From Microtetraspora glauca (GTDB lineage: Bacteria > Actinomycetota > Actinomycetes > Streptomycetales > Streptomycetaceae): 64,000 bases of DNA. The first letter of the stretch is position 1. Every line of letters starts with the position of its first letter. Positions 42,350 to 50,723 of this stretch are shown piece by piece. Under the pieces are notes generated by a model. The model saw only the letters and a program-made list of their open reading frames with translations, was not told where the DNA came from and searched no databases. The position numbers and the translations under genes are program-made. The DNA lies in the NCBI GenBank assembly GCA_000721275.1, contig JOFO01000027.1, forward strand, positions 1-64,000, in the 5' to 3' direction.

Positions 42350-42859
42350 ATGGACTACACCCTGCACCGCGTGCGAGCGGAGGACTGGCCGGCGTACCGG
42401 GCGATACGCCTGGCCATGATCCGGGACACCCCGCTCGCCTACCTCGAGACCATCGACGACGCGCTCGGCCACCCGGACTCCGAGTGGCAGTTCCGGACGA
42501 AGCGCGCGGAGGGCCCCGGCAACATCGGCGTCGCGGCCGTCGGCCCCGAGGGCTCGTGGGTCGGGGTGATGAACGGCTTCCTCCCCGCGCCGGACACGGC
42601 CAAGCTCGTCGGCGTCTGGCTGCACCCGGACCACCGGGGCCCGGCCGGGGGCGTGGCGGCACTCATGCTGGAGGAGATCGTGCGCTGGGCGCGCGAGGAG
42701 ACCGCAGCCGAACGTCTCGTCCTCCTCGTCCACGAGGAGAACCACCGGGCCATCGGCTTCTACCGCCGCAGCGGCTTCGTCGCAACGGGCCACGAGGAGC
42801 CGTACCCGCTGGACGAGAGCCAGCGGGAGCTGGAGATGGCGCTCCCCTTGCGTGACTGA
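42350..42859 (+). CDS. GNAT acetyltransferase
   Basis: A 169-residue GNAT protein with the acetyl-CoA loop HPDHRGPAGGVAALMLEEIV and the terminal NHRAIGFYRRSGFVATG. It is divergent from the arsR-arsN pair and convergent with the adenylating enzyme of the microcin-C-like cluster, 104 bp away. In E. coli microcin C, immunity is partly given by a RimL-like GNAT (MccE) that acetylates the processed toxin, so this could be a self-immunity gene. A general acetyltransferase is equally possible. Confidence 0.75.
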   Translation: MDYTLHRVRAEDWPAYRAIRLAMIRDTPLAYLETIDDALGHPDSEWQFRTKRAEGPGNIGVAAVGPEGSWVGVMNGFLPAPDTAKLVGVWLHPDHRGPAGGVAALMLEEIVRWAREETAAERLVLLVHEENHRAIGFYRRSGFVATGHEEPYPLDESQRELEMALPLRD

Positions 42860-42963
42860 TCTGGTCGGCGGTCGGTGAACGGCGGCGCAATGCGAGGAAG
42901 CCGGGTGCGGGCGGGGTCTCCCCCGTCCGCACCCGGCGACCGTTCGTCCTGCGTGCGGCAGCT

Positions 42964-44046
42964 CTAGGCCACGCCGCTCAGAGCCTCCTCGCGCACGCCC
43001 GTACCGCACGAGACGCAGGCTTCGTTCCTCTCGTACTCCTCCGTCTGGACGCCGTACTCGATGGAGTCGAGGAGCAGTTTGGAGCCGAGGGACTTGACCG
43101 GCAGGCCGAGGAGGAAGCGCAGCGTGTCGTTGACCGCGGCGGCGGAGACCATGGCGTTGAGGGGGCCGTAACTGGGCGCCTGATAGGACCGGTTGTACTC
43201 GGTGAAGTCGGTGCTCTCCAGGTCGCCGCCGTTGTACGAGGCCAGGCCGGTGTCCGCGAAGTGGCACTCCAGGCAGGCCGTGCGGCCGGGCACGACCAGG
43301 GGGCCGACGATGCCCATCGTGTCGAGGTAGCCGGCGCAGGTGTACGGGACGCCGGTCCGCACCGACGCCTCGTTCAGCCAGCGGTGGACGTCCTGCGGGG
43401 TGTCGGCGGAGAGGATGACGAGGTCGCAGTCGGCGAAGTGCCGGACGGCGAAGTCGGGGCCGTCGAAGACGTCGTTGACCACGTCGACGCGGACCTCGGC
43501 GTTGCGCTCGGCGACGCGGCGGGCCAGGGCCTCGACCTTGGGAGTGCCGACGTCGCCCTCGGTGTACAGGAACTGGCGGGTGAGGTTCGTGGTCTCCACG
43601 ACGTCCGCGTCGGCGACGACCAGCCGGCCGACGCCCGCCGCGGCCAGCATCATCGCCACGTTGCTGCCGATGCCGCCCGTGCCGATGAGTCCGACGGTGC
43701 TGTTCCGGATGACCGCCATCGGGTCGCCCTCGAAGCCCGCGACGCCGAAGTAGAGGCGGTGACGGCTGTAGCGCTCCTCGCGGTCGACCCAGTGCGAGGT
43801 GAGGACCCCGGCGCAGCGGAGCTCGGAGAGGAGCTGCCCGGCCTCTTCCACACCCAGGTCGGAGTGGGCGGTCACGGTGGCGAGCGCCTCTTCCTCGGGG
43901 ACGGGCCGGGAGAAGGCGGACAGGACGTGCCGCAGGTAGTCGGGGGCGTCCTCGATGGCCAGCGCCGCGGGCGGCATGAGGCCGATCATGAGGTCCTTGC
44001 CCGGCTGCAGGACGGACAGCCCCTGCCGCAGGTTGATCGATGTCAT
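42964..44046 (-). CDS. MccB-like ThiF/E1 adenylating enzyme for the MLKII peptide
   Basis: A 360-residue protein. Residues 1-105 look like a leader- or peptide-binding winged domain, as in MccB. An E1/ThiF fold follows: GLIGTGGIGSNVAMML near 119-134, ADADVVETTNLTRQFLY and LVILSADTPQDV. Four zinc cysteines are in CLEC (about 259) and CVSC (344-347). Its start overlaps the MFS stop (ATGA). MccB adenylates the C-terminal Asn of its peptide and forms a P-N bond; a 19-residue peptide gene ending in Asn is encoded 1.4 kb upstream on the same strand. A cyclase of another ThiF RiPP type is the alternative. Confidence 0.82.
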   Translation of the reverse strand: MTSINLRQGLSVLQPGKDLMIGLMPPAALAIEDAPDYLRHVLSAFSRPVPEEEALATVTAHSDLGVEEAGQLLSELRCAGVLTSHWVDREERYSRHRLYFGVAGFEGDPMAVIRNSTVGLIGTGGIGSNVAMMLAAAGVGRLVVADADVVETTNLTRQFLYTEGDVGTPKVEALARRVAERNAEVRVDVVNDVFDGPDFAVRHFADCDLVILSADTPQDVHRWLNEASVRTGVPYTCAGYLDTMGIVGPLVVPGRTACLECHFADTGLASYNGGDLESTDFTEYNRSYQAPSYGPLNAMVSAAAVNDTLRFLLGLPVKSLGSKLLLDSIEYGVQTEEYERNEACVSCGTGVREEALSGVA

Positions 44047-45344
44047 CGGGTGCCTCCGGGGGCCGCCACGGAGGCGGTCGCGTTCAGTGTGTACGAGGTG
44101 GGCGGGGTGGCGGTTTCGCTCCGGGGGTACAGCAGCCGCCCGCCGCCGAGGACGAGCAGGGCCGCGGCGACCGAGAACACGGTCAGGAAGACGGCCGCTC
44201 CCGGCGGTCCGGCCAGGGCGAGCACGGCGCTCACGACGGCGACGGACACCGGCTGGACGGCGGACTCCAGGGACTGCACGGCGGTCATCGTCTGCCCCAG
44301 GTGCTCCGTCGGGACGCGCTCCTGGATGAGGTTGGAGCGGGAGACGGCGTAGACCATGCCGCAGAGGTTCACGACGAGCATCGCCGCCGCGGCGCCGAGC
44401 CACGAGGGGACGGCGAAGAGCGCGGAGCCGAGGGCCATCCAGAGGGCGGCCCGTCGCATCACGGGCTCCTTGGGCCGGTCGGCGAGGCGCTGGCAGATCA
44501 GGGTGCCAAGGAAGAGGCCCGCGCCGGCGGCGCTCGTCACGATGCCCGCTTCGGTGGGCCCGTCGCCGTACACGTCCCGTACGGCGAAGACGGCCAGGGT
44601 GCCGAGCGGCGCGTACACGACCGCCACGGCGGCGATCGAGCTCATGAACCGGCCTGCGCCCTCGGCCCGGCGGAACCAGGTGAGGCCGTCGAGGAGGCTC
44701 TTCCGCAGAGGCGCGGTGGAGGTGTTCCCCGGTGTGGTCGGGGCGCCGATGGTGAGGACGACGCCGGCGATGGCCAGGAAGGTGAGGCTGTCGAGCAGCA
44801 TCAGCACGTCGGCCGAGGTGACCTGCAGCAGGAAGCCGCCGGCCGCGGGGCCGAGGACCGAGGCGGACGTCCAGGCGCTGGCGAAGGCTGCGTTCACCTT
44901 GCTGCGGCGGTCTCCGTACACGCGGGGGATGGTGACGAAGGTGGCCGTGCGGGCGAACAGGTCGATGGTGTTCATCGCGTACGCGATGAGGCCGATCAGC
45001 CAGACGGAGGCGACGGACGCTCCGGCGGCGAGCGGGATCGTGAGGACGAGGCCGGCCTGGAGGAGGTAGGCCCACAGCATCATCGCGCGGGGAGACCGGC
45101 GGTCGGCGAGCACGCCGACCAGGGGCCCGGGAAACGCCTTGGGCAATTGGGTGGCGAGGGCCACGCCACCCATGGCGGCGAAGGAATGCGTCCGGTCGAA
45201 GACGAGGAGGGGAAGGACGATATTGAAGACGCCGTTACCGAAGGCGTTGACCCACATTCCGGCGAAATGGCGGCGGAATCTTGAGTCACGCCAGATGGAC
45301 TTCACATCGGACGGTTCCGCGCTCTTCTTTTCCGTGTGCACCAT
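44043..45344 (-). CDS. MFS exporter (MccC-like) of the peptide cluster
   Basis: A 433-residue major facilitator protein with 12 predicted helices (for example NAFGNGVFNIVLPLLVFD at the N-terminus) and the loop GVLADRRSPRAMML. It lies between the precursor peptide gene and the MccB-like gene on the same strand, which is the arrangement expected for MccC, the pump that exports and gives resistance to peptidyl nucleotides. The substrate is inferred from this context only. Confidence 0.75.
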   Translation of the reverse strand: MVHTEKKSAEPSDVKSIWRDSRFRRHFAGMWVNAFGNGVFNIVLPLLVFDRTHSFAAMGGVALATQLPKAFPGPLVGVLADRRSPRAMMLWAYLLQAGLVLTIPLAAGASVASVWLIGLIAYAMNTIDLFARTATFVTIPRVYGDRRSKVNAAFASAWTSASVLGPAAGGFLLQVTSADVLMLLDSLTFLAIAGVVLTIGAPTTPGNTSTAPLRKSLLDGLTWFRRAEGAGRFMSSIAAVAVVYAPLGTLAVFAVRDVYGDGPTEAGIVTSAAGAGLFLGTLICQRLADRPKEPVMRRAALWMALGSALFAVPSWLGAAAAMLVVNLCGMVYAVSRSNLIQERVPTEHLGQTMTAVQSLESAVQPVSVAVVSAVLALAGPPGAAVFLTVFSVAAALLVLGGGRLLYPRSETATPPTSYTLNATASVAAPGGTR

Positions 45345-45413
45345 GGGCCGTTCCGCCTCCGGACGAACTCTGGATCTGGGATGGAAGCTGAGGGGAGCTG
45401 GGGGAGCCGCTGC

Positions 45414-45448
45414 CGCGGGCCGGGAACCGGGGTCGTTCCCGGCCCGCG
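45414..45448. terminator. Attenuating hairpin between the peptide gene and the MFS gene
   Basis: A perfect 14-bp stem (CGCGGGCCGGGAAC and its complement, 7-base loop), 13 bases after the peptide stop. There is no T-run. In E. coli the mccA gene is also followed by a stem-loop that raises precursor transcript over enzyme transcript; the same job is likely here. Confidence 0.6.
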
Positions 45449-45460
45449 AGGCGACGACTG

Positions 45461-45520
45461 CTAGTTGAAGGCGCGACCGGAGACGGCCTTGGCGGTGACG
45501 ACCTTGATGATCTTCAGCAT
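45461..45520 (-). CDS. Microcin-C-like precursor peptide, 19 residues ending in Asn
   Basis: ATG 45520 to TAG 45461 encodes MLKIIKVVTAKAVSGRAFN. An AGGAG ribosome site lies 5 bases before the ATG. The C-terminal Asn is what MccB-type enzymes require, and the basic, short, leaderless design fits MccA peptides (MRTGNAN in E. coli). The gene stands alone between two hairpins, and the MFS and MccB-like genes follow on the same strand. If processed as in microcin C, the C-terminal residue linked to AMP would act as an aspartyl-adenylate mimic after import and trimming. Confidence 0.8.
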   Translation of the reverse strand: MLKIIKVVTAKAVSGRAFN

Positions 45521-45713
45521 GATTACTCCTGAGTGTTTTCGAGATTTCCCGGGATTCTCTCCCGGGGCCGCCTCCGTTTGTTGGCGACGAGTTAATGATG
45601 TCCTGTCTCCAGGGCCCTCGGAAGCCCTTCCGAGTGGCATCAATTGCACCCGGCAGGAAGCTGCCGGGAGGCGAAATGGGAAATCAACGGAAAAGAAGTC
45701 CGGGAACGTGAAA

Positions 45714-45740
45714 GCCCCCCGAGCGAGGGGCTCGGGGGGC
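45714..45740. terminator. Hairpin terminator after the HTTM gene
   Basis: Arms GCCCCCCGAGC and GCTCGGGGGGC with a 5-base loop, 28 bp beyond the HTTM stop. It separates the two-gene HTTM unit from the peptide unit, so the peptide gene probably has its own promoter within 45521-45713. Confidence 0.65.
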
Positions 45741-45767
45741 CGGCGGAGGACGGGTGCGGCGCTCTGT

Positions 45768-46616
45768 TCAGCGCTTCCGGAAGGCACGGAGCAAACGTGC
45801 TGTGTGCCTCTCGGCGCCGGGGTCGAGGACGAACAGCGGCAGGGCGTGAACGGCGTGGTGCCAGAAGGAGATGTCCATCGTCGCCTTGATGGACGCGTGG
45901 AAGGCCAAGGAGGACAACCCCACCGCGCGGGGGTGCTTCCGCAGGGCGATCTGCGCGGCCGGGAAGAGGAGTTCGAAGGCGAGGGTGGCGGCGCTGGCGG
46001 CCGCGGCCACCGTCATGGGCCGCCGGCTGAGCCACTTGCCGGCCCGGTTGCCCAGCTCGGCCCAGCTCCCGCGCAGAGTTCGGCCGTCGGCCCAGGCCGG
46101 CCCGCTCAGCAACACCTTGGAGAGACCGGACTGGAAGTAGAGGCAGCCGTAGTACAGCCGCATGGCGAGGAGCACGGCGGTGGCCACCTCGGACGACGGG
46201 CCGTCGTCCTCCGCTCCCTCCCCGGCGGCTTCGGCGAGGCTGCCGCGCGAGTCGGTCAGGGAGAGCAGGAGCAGGTAGACGTTGAGGTTGGAGTTGTAGT
46301 TCCACGCCCTCTCGTCGAACTGCGCCACGTGCCGCTGTACGGCGGCGAAGGAGGCGTTGGCCGCGAACTTCAGGGCCTTGCTCTCCACACCCAGCGTCCA
46401 GGCGGCCGTCGACACGAACGCGAGCCGCCGCAGGGCCTCGTACTGCTCGGCGCTCAGCCGCCCGGAGCGCGGGCCCTCCCCGTCCGCCTTCCGGCTCCAC
46501 TCGTCGACGAGGGCGTCGCCGGGCGGCAGGTGCCAGAGCGTGTTCAGGATCGCCAGCCCCGTGGTGAGCCGGGCCAGGGCGAGGCGCTGACGCGCCCCGG
46601 TGGTCTCAAGCGGCAT
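45768..46616 (-). CDS. HTTM-like (vitamin-K-carboxylase-related) membrane protein
   Basis: A 282-residue protein from ATG 46616, overlapping the upstream gene by 11 bases. Several hydrophobic helices, a conserved NSNLNVYLLLLSL segment, a FQSGLSKVLLSG segment (family F-x-S-G-x-x-K) and an aromatic His-rich SFWHHAVHALPLFVL near the end fit HTTM proteins. These derive from gamma-glutamyl carboxylase folds and often accompany secreted or peptide products. Its closeness to the microcin-C-like genes suggests a role there, but it may be an independent unit, since a terminator intervenes. Confidence 0.65.
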   Translation of the reverse strand: MPLETTGARQRLALARLTTGLAILNTLWHLPPGDALVDEWSRKADGEGPRSGRLSAEQYEALRRLAFVSTAAWTLGVESKALKFAANASFAAVQRHVAQFDERAWNYNSNLNVYLLLLSLTDSRGSLAEAAGEGAEDDGPSSEVATAVLLAMRLYYGCLYFQSGLSKVLLSGPAWADGRTLRGSWAELGNRAGKWLSRRPMTVAAAASAATLAFELLFPAAQIALRKHPRAVGLSSLAFHASIKATMDISFWHHAVHALPLFVLDPGAERHTARLLRAFRKR

Positions 46617-47220
46617 GTCCCGCCTCTTCCTTCTTCTCGGTCTCCTCGGTCTCCTCGGCGAAGGGCGCGGCGAACCGCCACAGCTCCGCCTCCGGCTGCT
46701 CGGCGACGACGCCCTCGGGGTCGTACCGATGGACCAGCTCGGCCGAGGTGACCGAGGTCCGGTCGAAGGGCGAGCAGGTCCGGAAGTCGACATCGACGAA
46801 GTACAGCTCCATCGCGACGAACCGCCGCCCGGGCCCGGCCGAGAACGACGCCTTCACCTCGTCCCAGGCCCGCCATCCGCGCCGGTTCAACCGCTCCAGC
46901 GCCTGTCGGCAGAACCGGTCCCGGACCTCCACGTCGTCCTGCGCGTAGAAGACCCGCTCCAGGACGGACACCACCCGGAAGAACTCCAGCGGCAGCAGCG
47001 ACCACGGATCGGTGGGCCCGACGGTGCCCCCGTCGTCCGTGACGAGCCGGACGCGCATCTGCAGCGCCTGGTCCCGCTTGTGGTACGCGAACATGTTGAA
47101 GGTGCAGAACGGCCACCGGTTGGTGTTGAGGACCGTGTGCACCACCTGGCCGGCGAGATAGGCGGACGTCCCCGCGAGGATCGCCCGACTGAGCAGCTTG
47201 GCCCGGGGTGTTGGGGACAC
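46606..47220 (-). CDS. Hypothetical membrane-anchored protein paired with HTTM
   Basis: A 204-residue protein with one N-terminal hydrophobic segment (AILAGTSAYLAGQVVHTVL) and NTNRWPFCTFNMFAYH close behind. The remaining domain reads as soluble. The stop overlaps the HTTM-like start. Proteins with this WPF-x-x-FNMF segment seem to be partners of HTTM membrane proteins. I do not assign a reaction. Confidence 0.6.
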   Translation of the reverse strand: MSPTPRAKLLSRAILAGTSAYLAGQVVHTVLNTNRWPFCTFNMFAYHKRDQALQMRVRLVTDDGGTVGPTDPWSLLPLEFFRVVSVLERVFYAQDDVEVRDRFCRQALERLNRRGWRAWDEVKASFSAGPGRRFVAMELYFVDVDFRTCSPFDRTSVTSAELVHRYDPEGVVAEQPEAELWRFAAPFAEETEETEKKEEAGHAA

Positions 47221-47470
47221 GTGCGCTCTCCTTCGATGGGACGCGTACGCCGCCCATGCCGGCGCACACTGCGGTCACCGTCGAGTCTCGACACCCCAAC
47301 GCCCGGGGGGAACCCACGCCCCCTGGCATGAACCACTTTTGGCACCGTCCTGCCGGTCGCCCCGGCTGGGGCCCAGGTCACGCGCCCCTGCGCACTTGCG
47401 TGCGCCGCCGTCCCGCTCCATACAGTCGTGCCGATGGTGAACTGCCCGCGCAGGCCATGAGGGAGAGCTG

Positions 47471-48859
47471 TTGAAGCCGACCGAAGAAGTGCTCCAGGCC
47501 CTGACCCAGCCCTCGAACATCTCCGTCCACTCCGACAAGGCGCTCGTCGGGAAGGTGGAGGCCGCCATCGCGGCGGACGACAAGAAGCGGAAGGAGAACG
47601 AGGACGAACCCCTCCGCAGGAAGTCCGTCCTCGTCCCGATCCCGCCGGCGGAGCTGCCCCGCCAGTTCGAAGTGACCCTCTGGGACGTCCTCCACACCCT
47701 CGCCCGAGCCACTGCCCTGTCCTGGCGCGGTGCGGGCCGGGGGTTGGCGGAGCACTGGGGCGCGCTGAAGTACACCCAGGCCCTGGCCGGCGGTCGCGAC
47801 TCCTTCCTCGGCCTCACCGACGAAGGCCACCGCATCGCGGACCACTACAAGTCGCTGCAGTCCGGCGAACTCGGCATCGGCTTCGCGCTCACCCTCACCG
47901 AGCACATGCTGCGCGGCCGCTTTCCCTACCACTCGGTGACGATCGTCCCCGCCGACACGGCGTTACGTGCGGGCTGGGCCCTCACCAGCAGGGACAAGGG
48001 CGAGAAGGTGAAGTACCGCTATCGCCCCCAGTACTTCGCGGAGGTCTGGCGTCCTGGCGAGCCGTCTCTCGTCATCCCCCTCGCCTGCAAGGGCAACCAC
48101 GGCGACGCCGCCACCTCCGCGGACCAGCTGGCCTCGGCCTCCGCCCACGCCGAGGCGGTCCACATCGGCGCGTGGAACGAGACCCCCGGCCTGCTGTTCA
48201 GCACGCAGCTCCCGACGGACGGCGGCACGATGACCGTCCACGCCCTCCAGGCACCCGGCAGCGGAGGCCGGCTGTCCCCGACGGAAGTCCGTGAGGCGAA
48301 CCTGAACGCCCCACCGTTCCAGGCGAACGTGATGCCGGACATCCACCCGCCGACCGAGGGCCTGGTGACGCCGGAGCCCGTACCGGGCTGCCACGTCCAG
48401 CCGAAGGACTACGCCTGGTTCCAGGAGTCCCTGGCCCACACCACTGCGGCGGGCCTCATGGCGTTCACCGGCTCCGGCCACGCCACCGCCCGCCACCTGA
48501 CCGACCGGCAGGGCCGCAAACGGTTCACCGGCCTCGAACACGCGGCCAGCATGAGCACCCAGGACGCCGCCCACACGCTCCTCGGCACCGCGTACGTCGG
48601 CACCGACCACGTCTTCCGCCTGAACGGCCCCCGCGTCGAGGCGTTCTCCGGCGTGGACGATGACATTTTCCGACTCCTCGCCAGAGGCGACGTCGAGGAG
48701 TACCGCGCCCTCGTCCACGCGAGCCGCCACGCCCGCCCCCACCTCACCTTCGACAAGGACTGGGGCGGCCCCGTCTCCGTCCATGCCGACGGCTCGGTCT
48801 TCGCCCTGCGACTGCTGCGGGGACCGGACGAGGAGCCGCGTCCGGGCTCTGCCCGCTGA
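47471..48859 (+). CDS. Hypothetical protein (462 residues)
   Basis: TTG 47471 start with a GGGAGAG ribosome site. The N-terminus is helical and charged. The middle holds LVIPLACKGNHGDAATSADQ, then SASAHAEAVHIG, which could belong to a nuclease-like fold; this is uncertain. There is no signal peptide or membrane segment. It is divergent from the HTTM pair and shares a 250-bp promoter region with it, so co-regulation is possible. I do not recognise a family. Confidence 0.65.
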   Translation: MKPTEEVLQALTQPSNISVHSDKALVGKVEAAIAADDKKRKENEDEPLRRKSVLVPIPPAELPRQFEVTLWDVLHTLARATALSWRGAGRGLAEHWGALKYTQALAGGRDSFLGLTDEGHRIADHYKSLQSGELGIGFALTLTEHMLRGRFPYHSVTIVPADTALRAGWALTSRDKGEKVKYRYRPQYFAEVWRPGEPSLVIPLACKGNHGDAATSADQLASASAHAEAVHIGAWNETPGLLFSTQLPTDGGTMTVHALQAPGSGGRLSPTEVREANLNAPPFQANVMPDIHPPTEGLVTPEPVPGCHVQPKDYAWFQESLAHTTAAGLMAFTGSGHATARHLTDRQGRKRFTGLEHAASMSTQDAAHTLLGTAYVGTDHVFRLNGPRVEAFSGVDDDIFRLLARGDVEEYRALVHASRHARPHLTFDKDWGGPVSVHADGSVFALRLLRGPDEEPRPGSAR

Positions 48860-48916
48860 TGCTGAATCCGCCCGGCCCTGTCCGCCCGACGTCAGGAGCG
48901 CGGGCCTCGATCCGGA

Positions 48917-49468
48917 TCACCGTCCGAAGAGACCCGCGCCCCCGCCATCCAGGAGCTCCAACGCCTCTTCCCACCGGAAAAGGTCCGCTCCCCCGCCCGC
49001 CTTCGGCCGGTGCGGCTCGTACGACCCGACCAGCACGCCCATCTCCCGCAGCTGGTCGAGACTCCGGCTGTACGCCGGGTGGGCGGCCATGGCCGCGTTC
49101 ACGTACGGCAGGACTACCGTCGGGACACCCATCCCGTACGCCTCGCACAGGATGCCCAGCGCGAGGGTGTCGGCGATGCCGGTGGCCCATTTGTTGATCG
49201 TGTTGAACGTGGCGGGCGCGACGGCGATGGCGTCGGCGGGCGGGAGGGGGCGCGGGTCGCCGGGGCTGCGCCAGGCCGAGCGGATCGGGTAGCCGGTCTG
49301 GGCCTCGATCGCCTCGGTGTCGAGGAAGCCGAGGCCCTGGGGTGTGGCTACGACGCCGACGCCCCAGCCCTGCTCCTGCGCGGCGGTGATCAGCTTGTGC
49401 GCGTCGCCCGCGATGCCGGCGGCGCAGACGACGACATACAGGAACGGCTTCTTCGGCCGGTCGTTCAT
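48917..49468 (-). CDS. HFCD-type flavoprotein
   Basis: A 183-residue protein of the phosphopantothenoylcysteine-decarboxylase/EpiD fold. It has VVCAAGIAGDAHKLI, VVATPQGLGFLD, the PxxADAIAVAPATFNTINKW active-site and FMN loop, and GVPTVVLPYVNAAMAAHP. The family oxidatively decarboxylates cysteinyl substrates or simply binds FMN. The canonical His of CoaC/EpiD is not evident near HKLI, so activity is unclear. It lies in a mixed accessory region. The Asn-ending peptide at 45461 is not an EpiD-type substrate. Confidence 0.75.
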   Translation of the reverse strand: MNDRPKKPFLYVVVCAAGIAGDAHKLITAAQEQGWGVGVVATPQGLGFLDTEAIEAQTGYPIRSAWRSPGDPRPLPPADAIAVAPATFNTINKWATGIADTLALGILCEAYGMGVPTVVLPYVNAAMAAHPAYSRSLDQLREMGVLVGSYEPHRPKAGGGADLFRWEEALELLDGGGAGLFGR

Positions 49469-49676
49469 GGCTATGCCCCCTCGTCGACGCGCTCCCCCGC
49501 GGTCACGATCCAGACCCTAGCCGTCGGCATCCGCGGACGGGGCCGGGCCGGAGGAACCGCCTGCCACCTGCACGAAGGGCACGATGTCTGAGTACAAGCG
49601 CCGGCCGGACCACTGATGCCGGTCCGCGCGATGATCCTTGCGCACCCGAGCGCCCGGCTCACGTATCGTCGCCAAG

Positions 49677-50723
49677 GTGACCAACCCGCATGTGGCGAGC
49701 AGGCACCGCATTCCCTCCGATGATCTTGCGGAACTGATCAAGGAGTTCGGCCTCGGGGACGTCGTCGACTGGCGTCATCTGACCGACGGCCTCATGAACG
49801 TGAACTGGCAACTGGACACGCCGCGAGGGACCTTCGCTCTCAAGCGGGTCACGGATGTGCCGCTCGACAGGTTGCGCCGCAATCTTGCCGTGTTGCCGTC
49901 CCTGGCTGAGGCCGGCATTCCGGTGATCGTCCCTGTGGTGGGCTCGTCGGGTGAGGTTGTGGTCGAGGTAGGTGAGAGCGGGTACTGCCTGTTCCCCTGG
50001 GCACGAGGAGCGCACGTCCGTGGCGTGGACCTCCCCCTCGCTCAGGTGCGGCGGCTCGGCACGGCCCTCGCCAAGCTCCACCTGGCGCTCGGGCACGCCG
50101 CCGAGACCGGGGTCCTCTCCGCTGTTCCCGTCAGCCTCACCGCGGACGTCGTCACGCCGGAACGGGCGTCGGAGAAGGCCGACCGGCTCGCCGCTGCTGC
50201 GCGGGCCCACGGTACGGGCGACCCCTTCGACGGGGCAGCGCTCGACGCCCTCGCCAAACGTCGGGTACTGCTCGCCGAGTACGCGGCCCTGCGCCCTGAG
50301 GGAGACGTCCCCGCAGGGCCGTACGGCTGGACGCACGGCGACTTCCAGTACCGGAACCTCCTCTGGGCCGAAGGCGAGCTGACGGCCGTCCTGGACTGGG
50401 ACCGGCTGGGCGTCCGCCCGTACGCCGAGGAGGTCGTCAGGACTGCACAGGTGCAGTTCGGGGTGGAGGGCGTCTTCGACCTGGAGCGGGTGGCGGCCTT
50501 CGTGAGCGGCTACCGGTCGGTGGTCCCGTTGGAGCCGGCCGCGCTGCTCGACGGCGCACGCCGTCTGTGGTGGAAGCGGATGACGGACTTCTGGCAGCTC
50601 GAATTCCACTACGACCGGGGCGACCACTCCTGCGACGACCTGTTCATCGCCGACGAAGCGCTCCTCCACTGGTGGACGGAGCGGCTCGACGAAGTGGAGC
50701 GGGCGTTCGGCGGCGCTCTCTAG
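49677..50723 (+). CDS. APH-family small-molecule kinase
   Basis: A 348-residue protein from GTG 49677; the frame is open a few codons upstream without a ribosome site. It has the aminoglycoside phosphotransferase / homoserine-kinase fold. DGLMNVNWQLDTPRGTFALK is the ATP-binding lobe, HGDFQYRNLLW the catalytic Brenner motif, and VLDWDRLGVRPYAEEV the metal-binding DxD. Family substrates range from homoserine and thiamine to aminoglycosides; nothing here decides between them. Confidence 0.8.
   Translation: MTNPHVASRHRIPSDDLAELIKEFGLGDVVDWRHLTDGLMNVNWQLDTPRGTFALKRVTDVPLDRLRRNLAVLPSLAEAGIPVIVPVVGSSGEVVVEVGESGYCLFPWARGAHVRGVDLPLAQVRRLGTALAKLHLALGHAAETGVLSAVPVSLTADVVTPERASEKADRLAAAARAHGTGDPFDGAALDALAKRRVLLAEYAALRPEGDVPAGPYGWTHGDFQYRNLLWAEGELTAVLDWDRLGVRPYAEEVVRTAQVQFGVEGVFDLERVAAFVSGYRSVVPLEPAALLDGARRLWWKRMTDFWQLEFHYDRGDHSCDDLFIADEALLHWWTERLDEVERAFGGAL

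Noticed and set aside
42964..45075. 703-codon form of the MccB-like gene
   Set aside because: The upstream half is a shadow of the MFS gene. The enzyme has a proper start at 44046 overlapping the MFS stop, and 360 residues fits MccB.
48917..49468. EpiD-type decarboxylase acting on the 45461 peptide
   Set aside because: The peptide ends in Asn and has no Cys; the gene is separated by unrelated genes and has no clear active-site His.
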